This document shows positions 27,657 through 36,236 of a stretch of DNA of 64,000 bases, piece by piece. The notes beneath the pieces were generated by a model. That model did no database searches, was not told the DNA's origin, and saw nothing but the letters and a program-made list of their open reading frames with translations. How positions within the stretch are numbered: the stretch's first letter is position 1; each line of letters begins with the position of its first letter. This DNA is from DAOLCO01 sp964612555 (GTDB lineage Bacteria > Bdellovibrionota_C > UBA2361 > SZUA-149 > DAOLCO01), in NCBI GenBank assembly GCA_964612555.1, contig CAZTBW010000006.1, positions 1 to 64,000 on the forward strand, in the 5' to 3' direction. The translations under genes and the position numbers were made by a program.

Positions 27657-27780
27657 CCTACCGTCGATGAAATTGAGCGCGATGCGCTGAGGGCTCTTTT
27701 GAGCGTTCCGTGGCAGTATGTTGAGAATGAATACTGTTTTTATTGAAACTTGAAGTAATTATATAAAGGAGATGCAGGCT

Positions 27781-28068
27781 ATGGGTCTTCGTCCACTACA
27801 TGATCGTTTGATTGTAGAGCGTCTTGAAGAAGATGATGTTACCAAAGGTGGTATCATTATTCCTGACGCAGCAAAAGAAAAACAACAACGCGGTAAAGTT
27901 ATTGCGGTTGGAAAAGGTAAAGTTCAGGAAGATGGTTCGTTACGAGCTCTTGATGTTAAAGCTGGTGACGTAGTTCTTTTTGGCAAGTACTCAGGTACTG
28001 AAGTGAAGATTGATAATGAGGAGCGCCTCATTATTCGTGAAGATGATGTTCTTGCGGTAGTTGAATAA
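27781..28068 (+). CDS. groES: Co-chaperonin GroES
   Basis: GroES is the 10-kDa lid of the GroEL chamber. The product begins MGLRPLHDRLIVERLEEDD, has the mobile-loop region TKGGIIIPDAAKEKQQRGKVIAVG and ends IREDDVLAVVE, all classical. An ATG nine bases earlier (27772) is unlikely because it would directly abut AAAGGAG (27765-27771); that site is spaced 9 bases from 27781. GroEL follows after 64 bases. Confidence 0.97.
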   Translation: MGLRPLHDRLIVERLEEDDVTKGGIIIPDAAKEKQQRGKVIAVGKGKVQEDGSLRALDVKAGDVVLFGKYSGTEVKIDNEERLIIREDDVLAVVE

Positions 28069-28132
28069 CTTTACGTTAGTCAATTTTGTAGGAATTATAA
28101 ATAAAATGAAAATATAAGGAGGTCCCGAGGTT

Positions 28133-29788
28133 ATGGGAGCGAAAATTCTAGAATACGGACTTGATGCAAGAGACCAGCTTCTGAAAGGGGTAAATACTCT
28201 GGCAGATGCGGTTGCAGTTACTATGGGTCCAAAAGGACGTAACGTAGTAATTGAAAAATCATTTGGCGGTCCAACCGTAACAAAAGACGGTGTGACTGTT
28301 GCAAAGGAAATCGAAATTGAACAGAAGTTTGAAAACATGGGAGCACAAATGGTGCGTGAAGTGGCTTCAAAGACTTCTGACGTTGCTGGTGATGGTACTA
28401 CCACTGCTACAGTTCTTGCGAGAGCGATCTTTCGTGAAGGACTGAAGATGGTTGCTGCCGGTCATGACCCAATGAGCATTAAACGTGGTATTGATGCTGC
28501 GGTTGAAGCTATTGTTGGAGAATTACGTAAGCTGTCTAAAACTACCAACACCAAAGAAGAAATTGCACAAGTAGGGTCTATCTCTGCTAACAGTGACAAG
28601 TTCATTGGTGGAATCATTGCAGAAGCAATGGAAAAGGTTGGTAAGGAAGGAGTTATCACTGTTGAAGAAGCAAAAGGTCTTGAAACTACTCTTGAAGTGG
28701 TTGAAGGTATGCAATTCGACAGAGGATATCTTTCTCCATACTTCGTAACTGACGCAGATAGAATGGAGTGCGTACTTGAGAACGCTCTTATTCTTATTCA
28801 CGAGAAGAAGATCAGTAACATGAAAGAACTTCTTCCAGTGCTTGAGCAGGTTGCTCGTTCCAGCAAGCCACTTCTTATCATCTCTGAAGATGTTGATGGT
28901 GAAGCACTTGCAACACTTGTGGTAAACAAGATGCGTGGAACTATCAATGTATGTGCGGTGAAAGCTCCTGGCTTTGGCGACAGAAGAAAGGCGATGTTAC
29001 AGGATATTGCTACTCTTACTGGCGGAGAATTCATTAGCGAGGACATTGGTAAGAAGCTTGAGGGCATTGAGCTTAGCGACCTTGGGGAAGCCAAGAGAAT
29101 CGTTATCGACAAGGATAATACCACTATTATTGATGGCGCAGGAAAGAAAGATGGAATCGACGCTCGGGTAAAACAAATCCGAACTCAGATCGAGGAAACT
29201 TCCAGTGACTATGACAGAGAAAAGCTTCAGGAAAGACTTGCGAAGCTTGTTGGTGGTGTTGCAGTGATCAATGTTGGTGCTGCTACTGAAGTTGAAATGA
29301 AAGAAAAGAAAGCTCGTGTAGAAGATGCGCTTCATGCGACTCGTGCTGCGGTTGAAGAAGGAGTGGTTCCTGGCGGGGGAGTTGCATATCTCAGATGCGT
29401 GAAGGTTCTTGAAAGCTTGAAGTTGAAAGACGAAGAAGCGGTGGGTGCGAAGATCGTTGCAAAAGCGGTTGAAGCTCCTCTAAGAACTATCGTTTCTAAC
29501 GCAGGTCATGAGGCGAGCGTTATTGTAGAGAAAGTGAAAAATGCAGAAGGTTCGATTGGATTCAATGCTGCTACTGAGACGGTTGAAGACCTTATCAAGG
29601 CAGGTGTTATTGACCCAACTAAAGTAACTAGAAGTGCACTTCAAAACGCTGCTTCTGTTGCCGGACTTATGCTGACTACTGAAGCCATGATCGCTGACAA
29701 GCCAGAGCCTAAGGATGCAAGTGCTGGTGCTGGTATGGGCGGCATGGGTGGAATGGGCGGTATGGGAGGTATGGGCGGCATGATGTAA
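28133..29788 (+). CDS. groEL: Chaperonin GroEL
   Basis: This is the 60-kDa chaperonin, 551 residues. The hallmark sequences include the ATP-binding VTMGPKGRNVVI, the GDGTTTATVLA loop, and the C-terminal GGM repeat tail of the E. coli type. A near-perfect AAGGAGG ribosome site precedes the ATG. Codon use is more biased toward frequent codons than in neighbours, as expected of an abundant protein. A strong terminator follows. Confidence 0.98.
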   Translation: MGAKILEYGLDARDQLLKGVNTLADAVAVTMGPKGRNVVIEKSFGGPTVTKDGVTVAKEIEIEQKFENMGAQMVREVASKTSDVAGDGTTTATVLARAIFREGLKMVAAGHDPMSIKRGIDAAVEAIVGELRKLSKTTNTKEEIAQVGSISANSDKFIGGIIAEAMEKVGKEGVITVEEAKGLETTLEVVEGMQFDRGYLSPYFVTDADRMECVLENALILIHEKKISNMKELLPVLEQVARSSKPLLIISEDVDGEALATLVVNKMRGTINVCAVKAPGFGDRRKAMLQDIATLTGGEFISEDIGKKLEGIELSDLGEAKRIVIDKDNTTIIDGAGKKDGIDARVKQIRTQIEETSSDYDREKLQERLAKLVGGVAVINVGAATEVEMKEKKARVEDALHATRAAVEEGVVPGGGVAYLRCVKVLESLKLKDEEAVGAKIVAKAVEAPLRTIVSNAGHEASVIVEKVKNAEGSIGFNAATETVEDLIKAGVIDPTKVTRSALQNAASVAGLMLTTEAMIADKPEPKDASAGAGMGGMGGMGGMGGMGGMM

Positions 29789-29825
29789 TATCGTGTTTTC
29801 CCATCGTTAACGCTGATTTCAGTGA

Positions 29826-29868
29826 GGGTGGTCAGAAGTTTACTTCTGACCACCCTTTTCTTTTTTTT
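29826..29868 (+). terminator. Rho-independent terminator of groESL
   Basis: A perfect 13-bp stem GGGTGGTCAGAAG / CTTCTGACCACCC with loop TTTA is followed by TTTTC and eight further T. Confidence 0.95.
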
Positions 29869-29932
29869 GTTGATATTTTAGGTGCTTATTGTTGGTATTT
29901 AGGGTTTTGGGAAGGTTTCCGATATATGTGGT

Positions 29933-30643
29933 ATGGACTCAAAACTCGAACAAGAACAAAAATCATGTGACACGTCTTCTGCTACCTATTCAGAGGGGCA
30001 GAGGAACTCTATTTTACAAACGGCTCAGGCATTTAAATCCTTAATTGACTCTCCCGGTCTTGATAAAGAGCAGGAAGGTGAGGTTCAAAATCAGTTTTCT
30101 GTATTGAGTTCTTTGGTGTTTATTCGGAGATCACTGAGGGAGGTGGTTGAGAAAACCAAATTCAGGAAAGTGAATCTTGTTTTGATTGAAGATGATGCAT
30201 TTGGCTGGGCACGAATGAGAGTCCAGGCGGAAGTGGGAGGTACCAGTGTGTGTGAGCTTTCTGTGGGGGGGCAAAGCAGAAGAGAAGGGGTGATTTTATA
30301 TTTTAAGGAATCTGCAAAGAATACAAAATTTGAACTTACTGAAGCTCAAATTCGGGATAAAGATTTTATAGATAAAACTCTTAGGGCACTCCTTCGTGTT
30401 TTTTTTGAATCAGTCAAGAGAATAGTTTCTGAAAAAGAATCAATAGAACATAAAGTGGCAAATGTACTTCAAGCGATTTCTGATGATACCCTTCAGCCTC
30501 AGGGAGGAGAAGCCGGTGCTGAATCCTCATCACAAAACCTTGCTTCGGTAGATCTTTTTAGTGATGAGGTGCAAAAAAAGAAGAAGGAAGAGAGTTCAGA
30601 GAATTTACTTGAAGACCTTGATTTTTTTGTGGATGAACAATAG
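29933..30643 (+). CDS. Hypothetical acidic cytoplasmic protein
   Basis: I do not recognise this 236-residue protein. The N-terminal half is polar; a central alternating stretch (FRKVNLVLIEDDAFGWARMRVQAEVGG) and a helix ALLRVFFESVKRI may form a small alpha/beta domain. The C-terminal 60 residues are very acidic and low complexity (KKKKEESSENLLEDLDFFVDEQ). It has no signal or membrane segment. Its stop lies 9 bases from the end of the convergent membrane-anchored gene at 30653. Confidence 0.55.
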   Translation: MDSKLEQEQKSCDTSSATYSEGQRNSILQTAQAFKSLIDSPGLDKEQEGEVQNQFSVLSSLVFIRRSLREVVEKTKFRKVNLVLIEDDAFGWARMRVQAEVGGTSVCELSVGGQSRREGVILYFKESAKNTKFELTEAQIRDKDFIDKTLRALLRVFFESVKRIVSEKESIEHKVANVLQAISDDTLQPQGGEAGAESSSQNLASVDLFSDEVQKKKKEESSENLLEDLDFFVDEQ

Positions 30644-30652
30644 GTCTGCAAA

Positions 30653-31114
30653 CTAAAAAGAAGACAAAGTATCTTTTTTTCTTGAACGATTTTTTGATTT
30701 ATCTCTTTCGTCGTTGTTTTTTAGAGTACGTTTTTGAGGCGTATCAGAGCCAACTGATGTGATTACATTGTTTATGGAACTGTTGATGGTATGTAATGTT
30801 TCATCCGGGGATTTGGTTACAGACGAAAAGAATTGTACTGTCGATGTGTACATGGACTCCCAAAGCGATGGTTCTATGATCTCGTGGGCTTCTTCTATGG
30901 GGAGTTCTTCTGATATCACGGATTCTGTTTGTTTGGTGGTAGTGACCAGGGGTCTTACTTTGGCTACTGCGCTTACGTTTGTTTTTTGGGTTGTTTGTCC
31001 GGGTGCAGCTTTATAGGTAGTCCAGATGAACCAGACAATAAAAAAGGTAAGCAGATACCCAAAAATATCAGTTATTGAAAATAAAGGATCTTTTGAAGAA
31101 TCTCTACTAAACAC
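30653..31114 (-). CDS. Hypothetical membrane-anchored basic-tail protein
   Basis: One N-terminal helix (about residues 17-36, FGYLLTFFIVWFIWTTYKAA) anchors a Ser/Thr-rich region and a basic C-terminus (NDERDKSKNRSRKKD). Nothing diagnostic of function is seen. It lies convergent to the acidic protein gene at 29933 and divergent from the receiver-domain gene. Confidence 0.55.
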   Translation of the reverse strand: MFSRDSSKDPLFSITDIFGYLLTFFIVWFIWTTYKAAPGQTTQKTNVSAVAKVRPLVTTTKQTESVISEELPIEEAHEIIEPSLWESMYTSTVQFFSSVTKSPDETLHTINSSINNVITSVGSDTPQKRTLKNNDERDKSKNRSRKKDTLSSF

Positions 31115-31221
31115 AAGTCCTCACTCTATATATGCTACTATTTTTTACACACCCTATATTGTTATGCTATTATAGCTTATAGGTGTTACATGATAAGCTA
31201 TTGATAATATAAAGGTTTTCA

Positions 31222-32070
31222 GTGTCTTCTTTCATTTTGATCAGCCCTTCAAAGCAGCTTGTTGATACGATTCAGCTGGAACTGCCGTCGGATAAGTACC
31301 GATTTCGTCATGTGAGCGATATTACGGGGGCTCGGCAGTGGCTACGTCTTAATCCTTTAGTGAGGGGGGTCTTTGTAGATCAGTTTTTTCCTTCTGAGTC
31401 CGTCTTGTCTTTTTTTATTGAGTGCTGGACTCTCAACCCCGAACTCCTTTGTGGAATGATCTCTCAAGATCAGATCAAGGAAGAATATTATTCTTCCCTG
31501 GCTCTTGGAGTGGTGGATTGTTGTGGGGAAGATTGTTCCAGAAGAGTTGCAAGCAGGATAAAAGAAATACCTGAAGTTGTTTCGATTACAAAAATCAGGG
31601 AGCATACTGCGGTGCTTGTGGTAGAAGATCTTGATTCTCCTCGTGATATTATCTGCTCATTAATTGAGTCTTTGGGTTATAGTGAAGTGCTCGGAGTGCC
31701 TTCTGCAAAAGAGGGGATGCGGGTTTTACTTGAATCCCCATTTCGTTTCTTTTGTGTTGTTACTGATCTGAATATGCCCCATGAATCAGGACACGAATTT
31801 ATTTCAAAAATCAGAGATGAATTATCAATTGCATATCTTCCTGTTATTGTACTGACTTCTGACCCGAGTGAAGAAAATCTTATCAGAGCCATTAAAGGAG
31901 GAATAACGGGTTTTCTTGCAAAACCCCCTAAACGTGATTTATTGCGAGGGGAGCTTGAAAAAGCGAAACGCCTGGTGCTTTTTGGCAGATCTCCGGAGAT
32001 AGGCACCCCTGATGAAATACGTTTACTTGAAGCACTTTTAAAAAAACGCCCTGATGACACAGATAATTAA
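31222..32070 (+). CDS. Response-regulator receiver protein with degenerate N-terminal receiver
   Basis: The C-terminal domain (about residues 129-245) is a CheY-like receiver: acidic pair Glu135-Asp136, phospho-acceptor Asp182 in VVTDLNMPHESG, VLTSD and KPP (switch Thr and Lys). The N-terminal about 120 residues have the spacing of a second receiver but without the acidic site, so it is probably a pseudo-receiver. No DNA-binding or enzymatic output follows. It starts with GTG and AAAGG at 31211-31215. Its stop overlaps the start of the next gene by 17 bases, suggesting coupling to a membrane protein and a phospholipase-C-like protein. Confidence 0.85.
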   Translation: MSSFILISPSKQLVDTIQLELPSDKYRFRHVSDITGARQWLRLNPLVRGVFVDQFFPSESVLSFFIECWTLNPELLCGMISQDQIKEEYYSSLALGVVDCCGEDCSRRVASRIKEIPEVVSITKIREHTAVLVVEDLDSPRDIICSLIESLGYSEVLGVPSAKEGMRVLLESPFRFFCVVTDLNMPHESGHEFISKIRDELSIAYLPVIVLTSDPSEENLIRAIKGGITGFLAKPPKRDLLRGELEKAKRLVLFGRSPEIGTPDEIRLLEALLKKRPDDTDN

Positions 32071-32713
32071 TTCACTTTTTGCGACCTTTTTTCTTTTCCT
32101 GAAGGAAAGAGAGGTCAGACAGTCGGTTCTTAAGCCCGGGGTAAAAACTCTCCAGATTTATGTTCTTAGTTTTTTTTCCGTCGTTTTTATTCTTGTAATG
32201 TTTTTTTCATTTAAGGGGTCATCTGAAAGTATTTGGACATTGCTTCTTTCGGTTTCCGGATCTTTTGTGTCACTGATATTTCTTCCTTTTATTATTGCAT
32301 ATGTATATCTCTCTTTTTTCTGTGATCGTTATTATGAAGAGATTGTAGGGGGAATTTCAAAGGGTGATACTATAGTGGCAGAGAGTAGCCCTATTACTCA
32401 AAAGTTTCAGTATGGAAAGATTATTCTCTTTATATTATGCCTCCCTCTGTTATTGATACTTTCGTTTTTTATTCCTTTTATTTCATTACTTCTTGGAGGT
32501 TTTATTTTCGGAGCTGATATGTTTTCTCAGTCTCTTTCCGGTATGAAACTGCCATATAGTAAGCAGGCAGGATATATCATGCAGCACTTTGTTCCTGTAA
32601 CAGGTATGGGGATCATACTACTGAGTCTCTCATTCGTGCCCTTTGCAATTTTACTGATTTACCCGCTAGGAGTGAAAACGGCATCTGATTTTTATTCCAG
32701 AAACTACAAATAG
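32054..32713 (+). CDS. EI24/CysZ-like membrane protein
   Basis: The 219-residue protein has about four membrane segments, with the start overlapping the receiver gene. It resembles the EI24/CysZ family: a first helix pair, the KIILFILCLPLLLILSFFIPFISLLLGGFIFGADMFSQS region, and the later two-helix unit. CysZ is a sulfate channel, but the similarity is to the fold rather than a specific ligand motif, so transport of sulfate is not claimed. Confidence 0.55.
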   Translation: MTQIINSLFATFFLFLKEREVRQSVLKPGVKTLQIYVLSFFSVVFILVMFFSFKGSSESIWTLLLSVSGSFVSLIFLPFIIAYVYLSFFCDRYYEEIVGGISKGDTIVAESSPITQKFQYGKIILFILCLPLLLILSFFIPFISLLLGGFIFGADMFSQSLSGMKLPYSKQAGYIMQHFVPVTGMGIILLSLSFVPFAILLIYPLGVKTASDFYSRNYK

Positions 32714-32742
32714 GATAGTGTATATGATTGGAGGGTCTTACT

Positions 32743-33699
32743 TTGCCTAAAGAAGTTACTCATTGGCACATTGGTGTGGAGGCTCTTAAGAAGTGTCCTT
32801 TGCTTCACTCACGGATGAAAGAATCTTTGCAGCATGAAGCAGCCTTTCTTCTTGGTGCAATCAGCCATGATAGTCCATATTACAGTGATATATGTATCAG
32901 TGGTGCGGATGATGTTGCAGAGTATCTTCATGGTAAGGATGGAGAGGATACCTATGAAGTCGTGAGAGATTTATTTATACTCGGGTCTGAATCTGAACCC
33001 GCTTTGAGATATTTGTATTATTATTTTTCTTTGGGTTTATTAAGTCATATTATTCTTGATGCAGTCCTTCACCCTTTTATTTATTACATAAGCGGTGATT
33101 ACTATGGAAAGTCAAGAAAAGAGAGAGCAGAGGCACGCACAGCACACAGGAATATAGAATCAATTCTTGAACATTATGTTATTAACAGTGGAAGTCCGTA
33201 TGCTGAACATTCCATCATCAGACTTTTAAGGACACTGAGTCCCGCACTACTTTCTCCACTATCAAAAGGAATGTATTTTTCCTGCAAATCGAAAATAAGG
33301 GTCAAGAACTTTAAGAGCAGTTCCTATATGGACTATTGGAAATATCATTCCATTCTGTTTGCCATATTTTGTGGGAAAATAAGTGGAAGATGTATCAGGC
33401 GAAGTCATTTATTTCCTTCCGGCATACGAGCTTTGGCAAGAGTCGATAAAAAAGAACAGTTCTACTATGTAGAAACTCCGCTGGAATATTATGATTCACG
33501 GGTCTCTATTCTTGAACTATGCGAAAAGGCTAAGAACGCTCTCTCCAAGGCATTTTCAGAGTGCGAAAATTTTGTGCTGTCTCTTGAAAAAAATGTTCCT
33601 TTTCAAAATGAATGGGGACCCTCCCTGAACTCAGGTATCCCCAAACAAGGAATGCCGGACTTAAAGTTCAAGATCATACCTGAGTTGTTGAAGTTGTAG
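32743..33699 (+). CDS. Zinc-dependent phospholipase C-like protein
   Basis: This matches the zinc-dependent phospholipase C/S1-P1-like family found in bacteria. It starts MPKEVTHWHIGVEAL and has FLLGAISHDSPYY and GLLSHIILDAVLHPFIYY, which carry the His/Asp metal ligands typical of the family. A TTG at 32728 is possible, but TTG 32743 is preferred: GGAGG (32730-32734) is 8 bases upstream and the protein then begins like its relatives (318 residues). There is no signal peptide, which is unusual for a secreted phospholipase and argues for an intracellular metal hydrolase. Confidence 0.75.
   Translation: MPKEVTHWHIGVEALKKCPLLHSRMKESLQHEAAFLLGAISHDSPYYSDICISGADDVAEYLHGKDGEDTYEVVRDLFILGSESEPALRYLYYYFSLGLLSHIILDAVLHPFIYYISGDYYGKSRKERAEARTAHRNIESILEHYVINSGSPYAEHSIIRLLRTLSPALLSPLSKGMYFSCKSKIRVKNFKSSSYMDYWKYHSILFAIFCGKISGRCIRRSHLFPSGIRALARVDKKEQFYYVETPLEYYDSRVSILELCEKAKNALSKAFSECENFVLSLEKNVPFQNEWGPSLNSGIPKQGMPDLKFKIIPELLKL
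33628..33686 (+). repeat. 11-bp inverted repeat within the 3' end of the gene
   Basis: AACTCAGGTAT at 33628-33638 and ATACCTGAGTT at 33676-33686 are perfectly complementary, separated by 37 bases, and lie inside the last codons of the phospholipase-like gene. It could be a transcript-end structure, with no T run after it. Confidence 0.4.
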
Positions 33700-34033
33700 T
33701 TTAAGCTGTAGTTTGATTTCTGTGGGCAGGTTCAACAGGCTAATTTTATTTATAATTTTACAGATTTCTTGATATTTGGTTCTAATAAGTCTAGTTTGGA
33801 GTGCCGGTTTACGGAAGTTTATTGATTGTTCCTTCAAATTTGATCCTGTAAATAATAGTAGTAAGTGTTTCGCTTCCGTGTGGACGCGTGAAGCTGTTGG
33901 CTTTATGCGTGCTCGTGGTAATCCAAAGGCTAAGGTTTTTACCTCTTAACCACAGTAAATCTGTAATGCTACGTACACACTACGTCTGCATTGTTACGTT
34001 TCCATTCTCCATTTAGAGAAAGGAGTCATCGTA
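33700..34033. other. Intergenic region upstream of bshA
   Basis: This 334-base stretch has no gene I can support. An open frame without ATG runs from about 33778 to TAA near 33949 (product ending AVGFMRARGNPKAKVFTS) but has only TTG starts and no ribosome site. AAAGGAG at 34018-34026 belongs to bshA. Confidence 0.4.
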
Positions 34034-35209
34034 ATGACTTCACCACTAAAAATAATCATCGTATGTTATCCTACATACGGTGGTAGCGGTATTTTTTCTA
34101 CCGAATTGGGTCATGCACTCGCAGCGCGAGGACATAAGATTTTTTTTGTTTCAACAGACGTTCCTAAACGCCTGGAGCTTCTTGGAGCAAAAAATGTTCT
34201 ACTATATACGACGGAAAGTATGCCCTATCCTTTGTTTAAGGGGCATGACCTCTCGGGAAGTGCCATGATGGGCAAGCTGTCTGAAGTTATAATGCGCGAA
34301 AACCCCGATTTGATAAACGTGCATTATGCAGTGCCGTTTCTTTCAAGTGCTCTTACAGCTCGTGAATTTGCGAAGACAGTTGGGAGACTTTCCAAGCTGC
34401 CCAAAATCATTGGTACTTTTCATGGGACTGATGTAAATGTTGTTGGAGGTTCGAGAGGTTATCAGCCAGATACCATGTTGTCTGCTTTACAATGTGATGG
34501 TCTTACTGTTCCATCCTGGTCCTTGAGAACTGCCGCATATGATAAATTGAGGATACCTTCATCGACGGAAATCGAGGTTATTCCTAATTTTGTTGACACT
34601 CAGTTATTTACTCCTGAATGTGATCCCAAGAAAATTTTGTCGACACGCAGGAGTCTGAAAATCCAGGGTAAAAAGCCGATACTTTGTCACGTGTCAAATT
34701 TTCGTGCAGTGAAAAGAATTGGAGACGTTATCAAGATTTTTGCTGAGGTTAATAAAAAACTACCTTCAACTCTGGTTATGGTTGGAGATGGTCCAGAGCA
34801 ACCAAATGCAATAGATCTAGTGAAAGAACTCTCTCTTGAAGAGCAAGTAATCTTTCTTGGGCGACAACGCCATTTCGAACCAATTCTTCAGGCAAGCGAT
34901 TTATTCCTGTTTCCAAGTGAAACCGAAAGTTTTGGTTTGGCTGCTTTGGAAGCAATGGCATGTGGAGTTCCCGTAGTGGCTTCAGATGTGGGAGGTATCC
35001 CTGAAGTTGTTCTTCATGGAAAAACAGGTTTTCTTGGGGAAGTTGGAGATATTTCTCAAATGGCAGAGCATTGTCTGACAATCCTTGGTGATAAAGATAT
35101 GCACCATAGTTTTTCACTGCATGGCAGAGCTCAGGCTGAAAACAATTTTCGTAAAGATGCCATAGTGGATCATTATGAAAGATATTTTTATGAAATAGTC
35201 AGCCGCTAG
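34034..35209 (+). CDS. bshA: BshA, N-acetyl-alpha-D-glucosaminyl L-malate synthase
   Basis: BshA makes the first intermediate of bacillithiol from UDP-GlcNAc and malate. It is a GT4 glycosyltransferase whose N-terminus CYPTYGGSGIFSTELG is the BshA signature (nucleotide loop), with HYAVPFLSSALTAR and TFHGTDVNVVGG, and the C-terminal donor site SETESFGLAALEAMACGVPVVASDVGGIPE. Length 391 is normal. A clear AAAGGAG site precedes it. Bacillithiol is best known in Firmicutes, Bacteroidetes and Deinococcus; bshB and bshC are not in this window. It is terminated by a hairpin. Confidence 0.85.
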   Translation: MTSPLKIIIVCYPTYGGSGIFSTELGHALAARGHKIFFVSTDVPKRLELLGAKNVLLYTTESMPYPLFKGHDLSGSAMMGKLSEVIMRENPDLINVHYAVPFLSSALTAREFAKTVGRLSKLPKIIGTFHGTDVNVVGGSRGYQPDTMLSALQCDGLTVPSWSLRTAAYDKLRIPSSTEIEVIPNFVDTQLFTPECDPKKILSTRRSLKIQGKKPILCHVSNFRAVKRIGDVIKIFAEVNKKLPSTLVMVGDGPEQPNAIDLVKELSLEEQVIFLGRQRHFEPILQASDLFLFPSETESFGLAALEAMACGVPVVASDVGGIPEVVLHGKTGFLGEVGDISQMAEHCLTILGDKDMHHSFSLHGRAQAENNFRKDAIVDHYERYFYEIVSR

Positions 35210-35232
35210 AATTTCCTTAGAGAATTTTTCAT

Positions 35233-35288
35233 CCCCTGTCTCTTTTCGAGTAAGTCATTTGATATCTCGATAGATGACAGGGGTTTTT
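35233..35288 (+). terminator. Terminator hairpin after bshA
   Basis: CCCCTGTC (35233-35240) pairs with GACAGGGG (35276-35283), followed by five T. An inner stem TCGAG/CTCGA (35246-35250 / 35266-35270) lies in the large loop, so the structure is compound. Confidence 0.65.
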
Positions 35289-35325
35289 AAAATATATGTT
35301 TAGTGCCTTTATGTACCGCGAGCTC

Positions 35326-36099
35326 TTATTTGATATTATCGGTTTTAATATAGGACTGATATGCATATAGTATTGCGTCCTGAACCTCCGGGATATGAGC
35401 GATTGAGTGTTGAGATCCCCAGTTTCCAAGATGAGTAGTGACCTTGGAATGTAATGCGTATTGCTTGATTATATCCGGTGTTTCCAGAGAGAGGTGATAG
35501 TCTTCCCTGTTTTGAATGACGGTGATTTCGGTATGTAGTGTTTGGAGGGAGTGTTTTGTGCTCCTTTGAAGTGCTCCAAGGTGTTTGATAAATGTTATGG
35601 GATAGCCGGACTCTTCATCCTGGTGTTTTTTTGTAACCCATTTTTTTTTCAAGGTACCAAGTCGTTTTGTTACAAAAAAAGGAATGAAAGATACAATCAT
35701 ATTAAATATATTGTGTAATTTTTTTCTTAATTTTACAGCGGGACTGAGTAATATTAGCCCTTGTATGTCTTTTGGAAATTGGGATGCCAGATGAATCGCA
35801 AGAAGTGCCCCCATTGATTGACCGATAATAATTATTCTGTCATCAGGGTTCTTTTTGAGGTATTTGATATAATCTGCAAGTTCCCTTTCTATGTCCTGAA
35901 AGCGAACTTCGGTAGCTTTTGGTGAGGTGTCCCCGTCCCCAGTAATTGTATGCCCAATAAGATGGGGGACAAAGCAGGGGATATTATGATCTTCAAGAAA
36001 TGTCTTAAGGGTGCCGAATTGCTGAGGGGTACCTGTTAATCCATGTAATACAAGTACCGGAACTGAGCTGTAGTTACTACTGGTAAGGGTGTTATCCAT
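35326..36099 (-). CDS. Alpha/beta hydrolase, carboxylesterase-like
   Basis: This is a serine hydrolase of the carboxylesterase/monoglyceride-lipase type. LVLHGLTGTPQQF gives the oxyanion region; GQSMG has nucleophile Ser95; late His in GSQHSIAHIPE is the catalytic base, and Asp or Glu in NREDYHLS is the acid. Length 257 is normal and no signal peptide is visible, so it is cytoplasmic. The ATG lies just downstream (on the coding strand) of a GC-rich segment and a 10-bp palindrome shared with the divergent gene. Confidence 0.82.
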   Translation of the reverse strand: MDNTLTSSNYSSVPVLVLHGLTGTPQQFGTLKTFLEDHNIPCFVPHLIGHTITGDGDTSPKATEVRFQDIERELADYIKYLKKNPDDRIIIIGQSMGALLAIHLASQFPKDIQGLILLSPAVKLRKKLHNIFNMIVSFIPFFVTKRLGTLKKKWVTKKHQDEESGYPITFIKHLGALQRSTKHSLQTLHTEITVIQNREDYHLSLETPDIIKQYALHSKVTTHLGNWGSQHSIAHIPEVQDAILYAYQSYIKTDNIK

Positions 36100-36152
36100 A
36101 CGTACCTGGCGCTTCGGATCCCCCTTCGCCCCAGGAAAGGTGCTTCGGGGGA

Positions 36153-36201
36153 TAGTACTACACCGTTTTATTAGTGAAAAAATTAATTTGATGTAGTACT
36201 A
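36153..36201. promoter_or_regulatory. 10-bp inverted repeat in divergent promoter region
   Basis: TAGTACTACA (36153-36162) and TGTAGTACTA (36192-36201) are perfect inverted copies separated by 29 bases; each contains the self-complementary TAGTACTA. The pair lies between the hydrolase gene (-) and the membrane HEXXH gene (+) and may be a dimer-dimer operator. Confidence 0.4.
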
Positions 36202-36236
36202 GAAGTAATTTGTAATTATTGCAATAGTATAGCTAA

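Noticed and set aside
27547..27780. CIRCE operator upstream of groES
   Set aside because: No TTAGCACTC-N9-GAGTGCTAA pair is present.
29705..29788. Repeat tract
   Set aside because: It is the normal GGM tail of GroEL, not a separate repeat element.
33778..33949. Open frame without ATG upstream of bshA
   Set aside because: It lacks a normal start and ribosome site, and its product matches nothing I know; kept only as a note in the intergenic entry.
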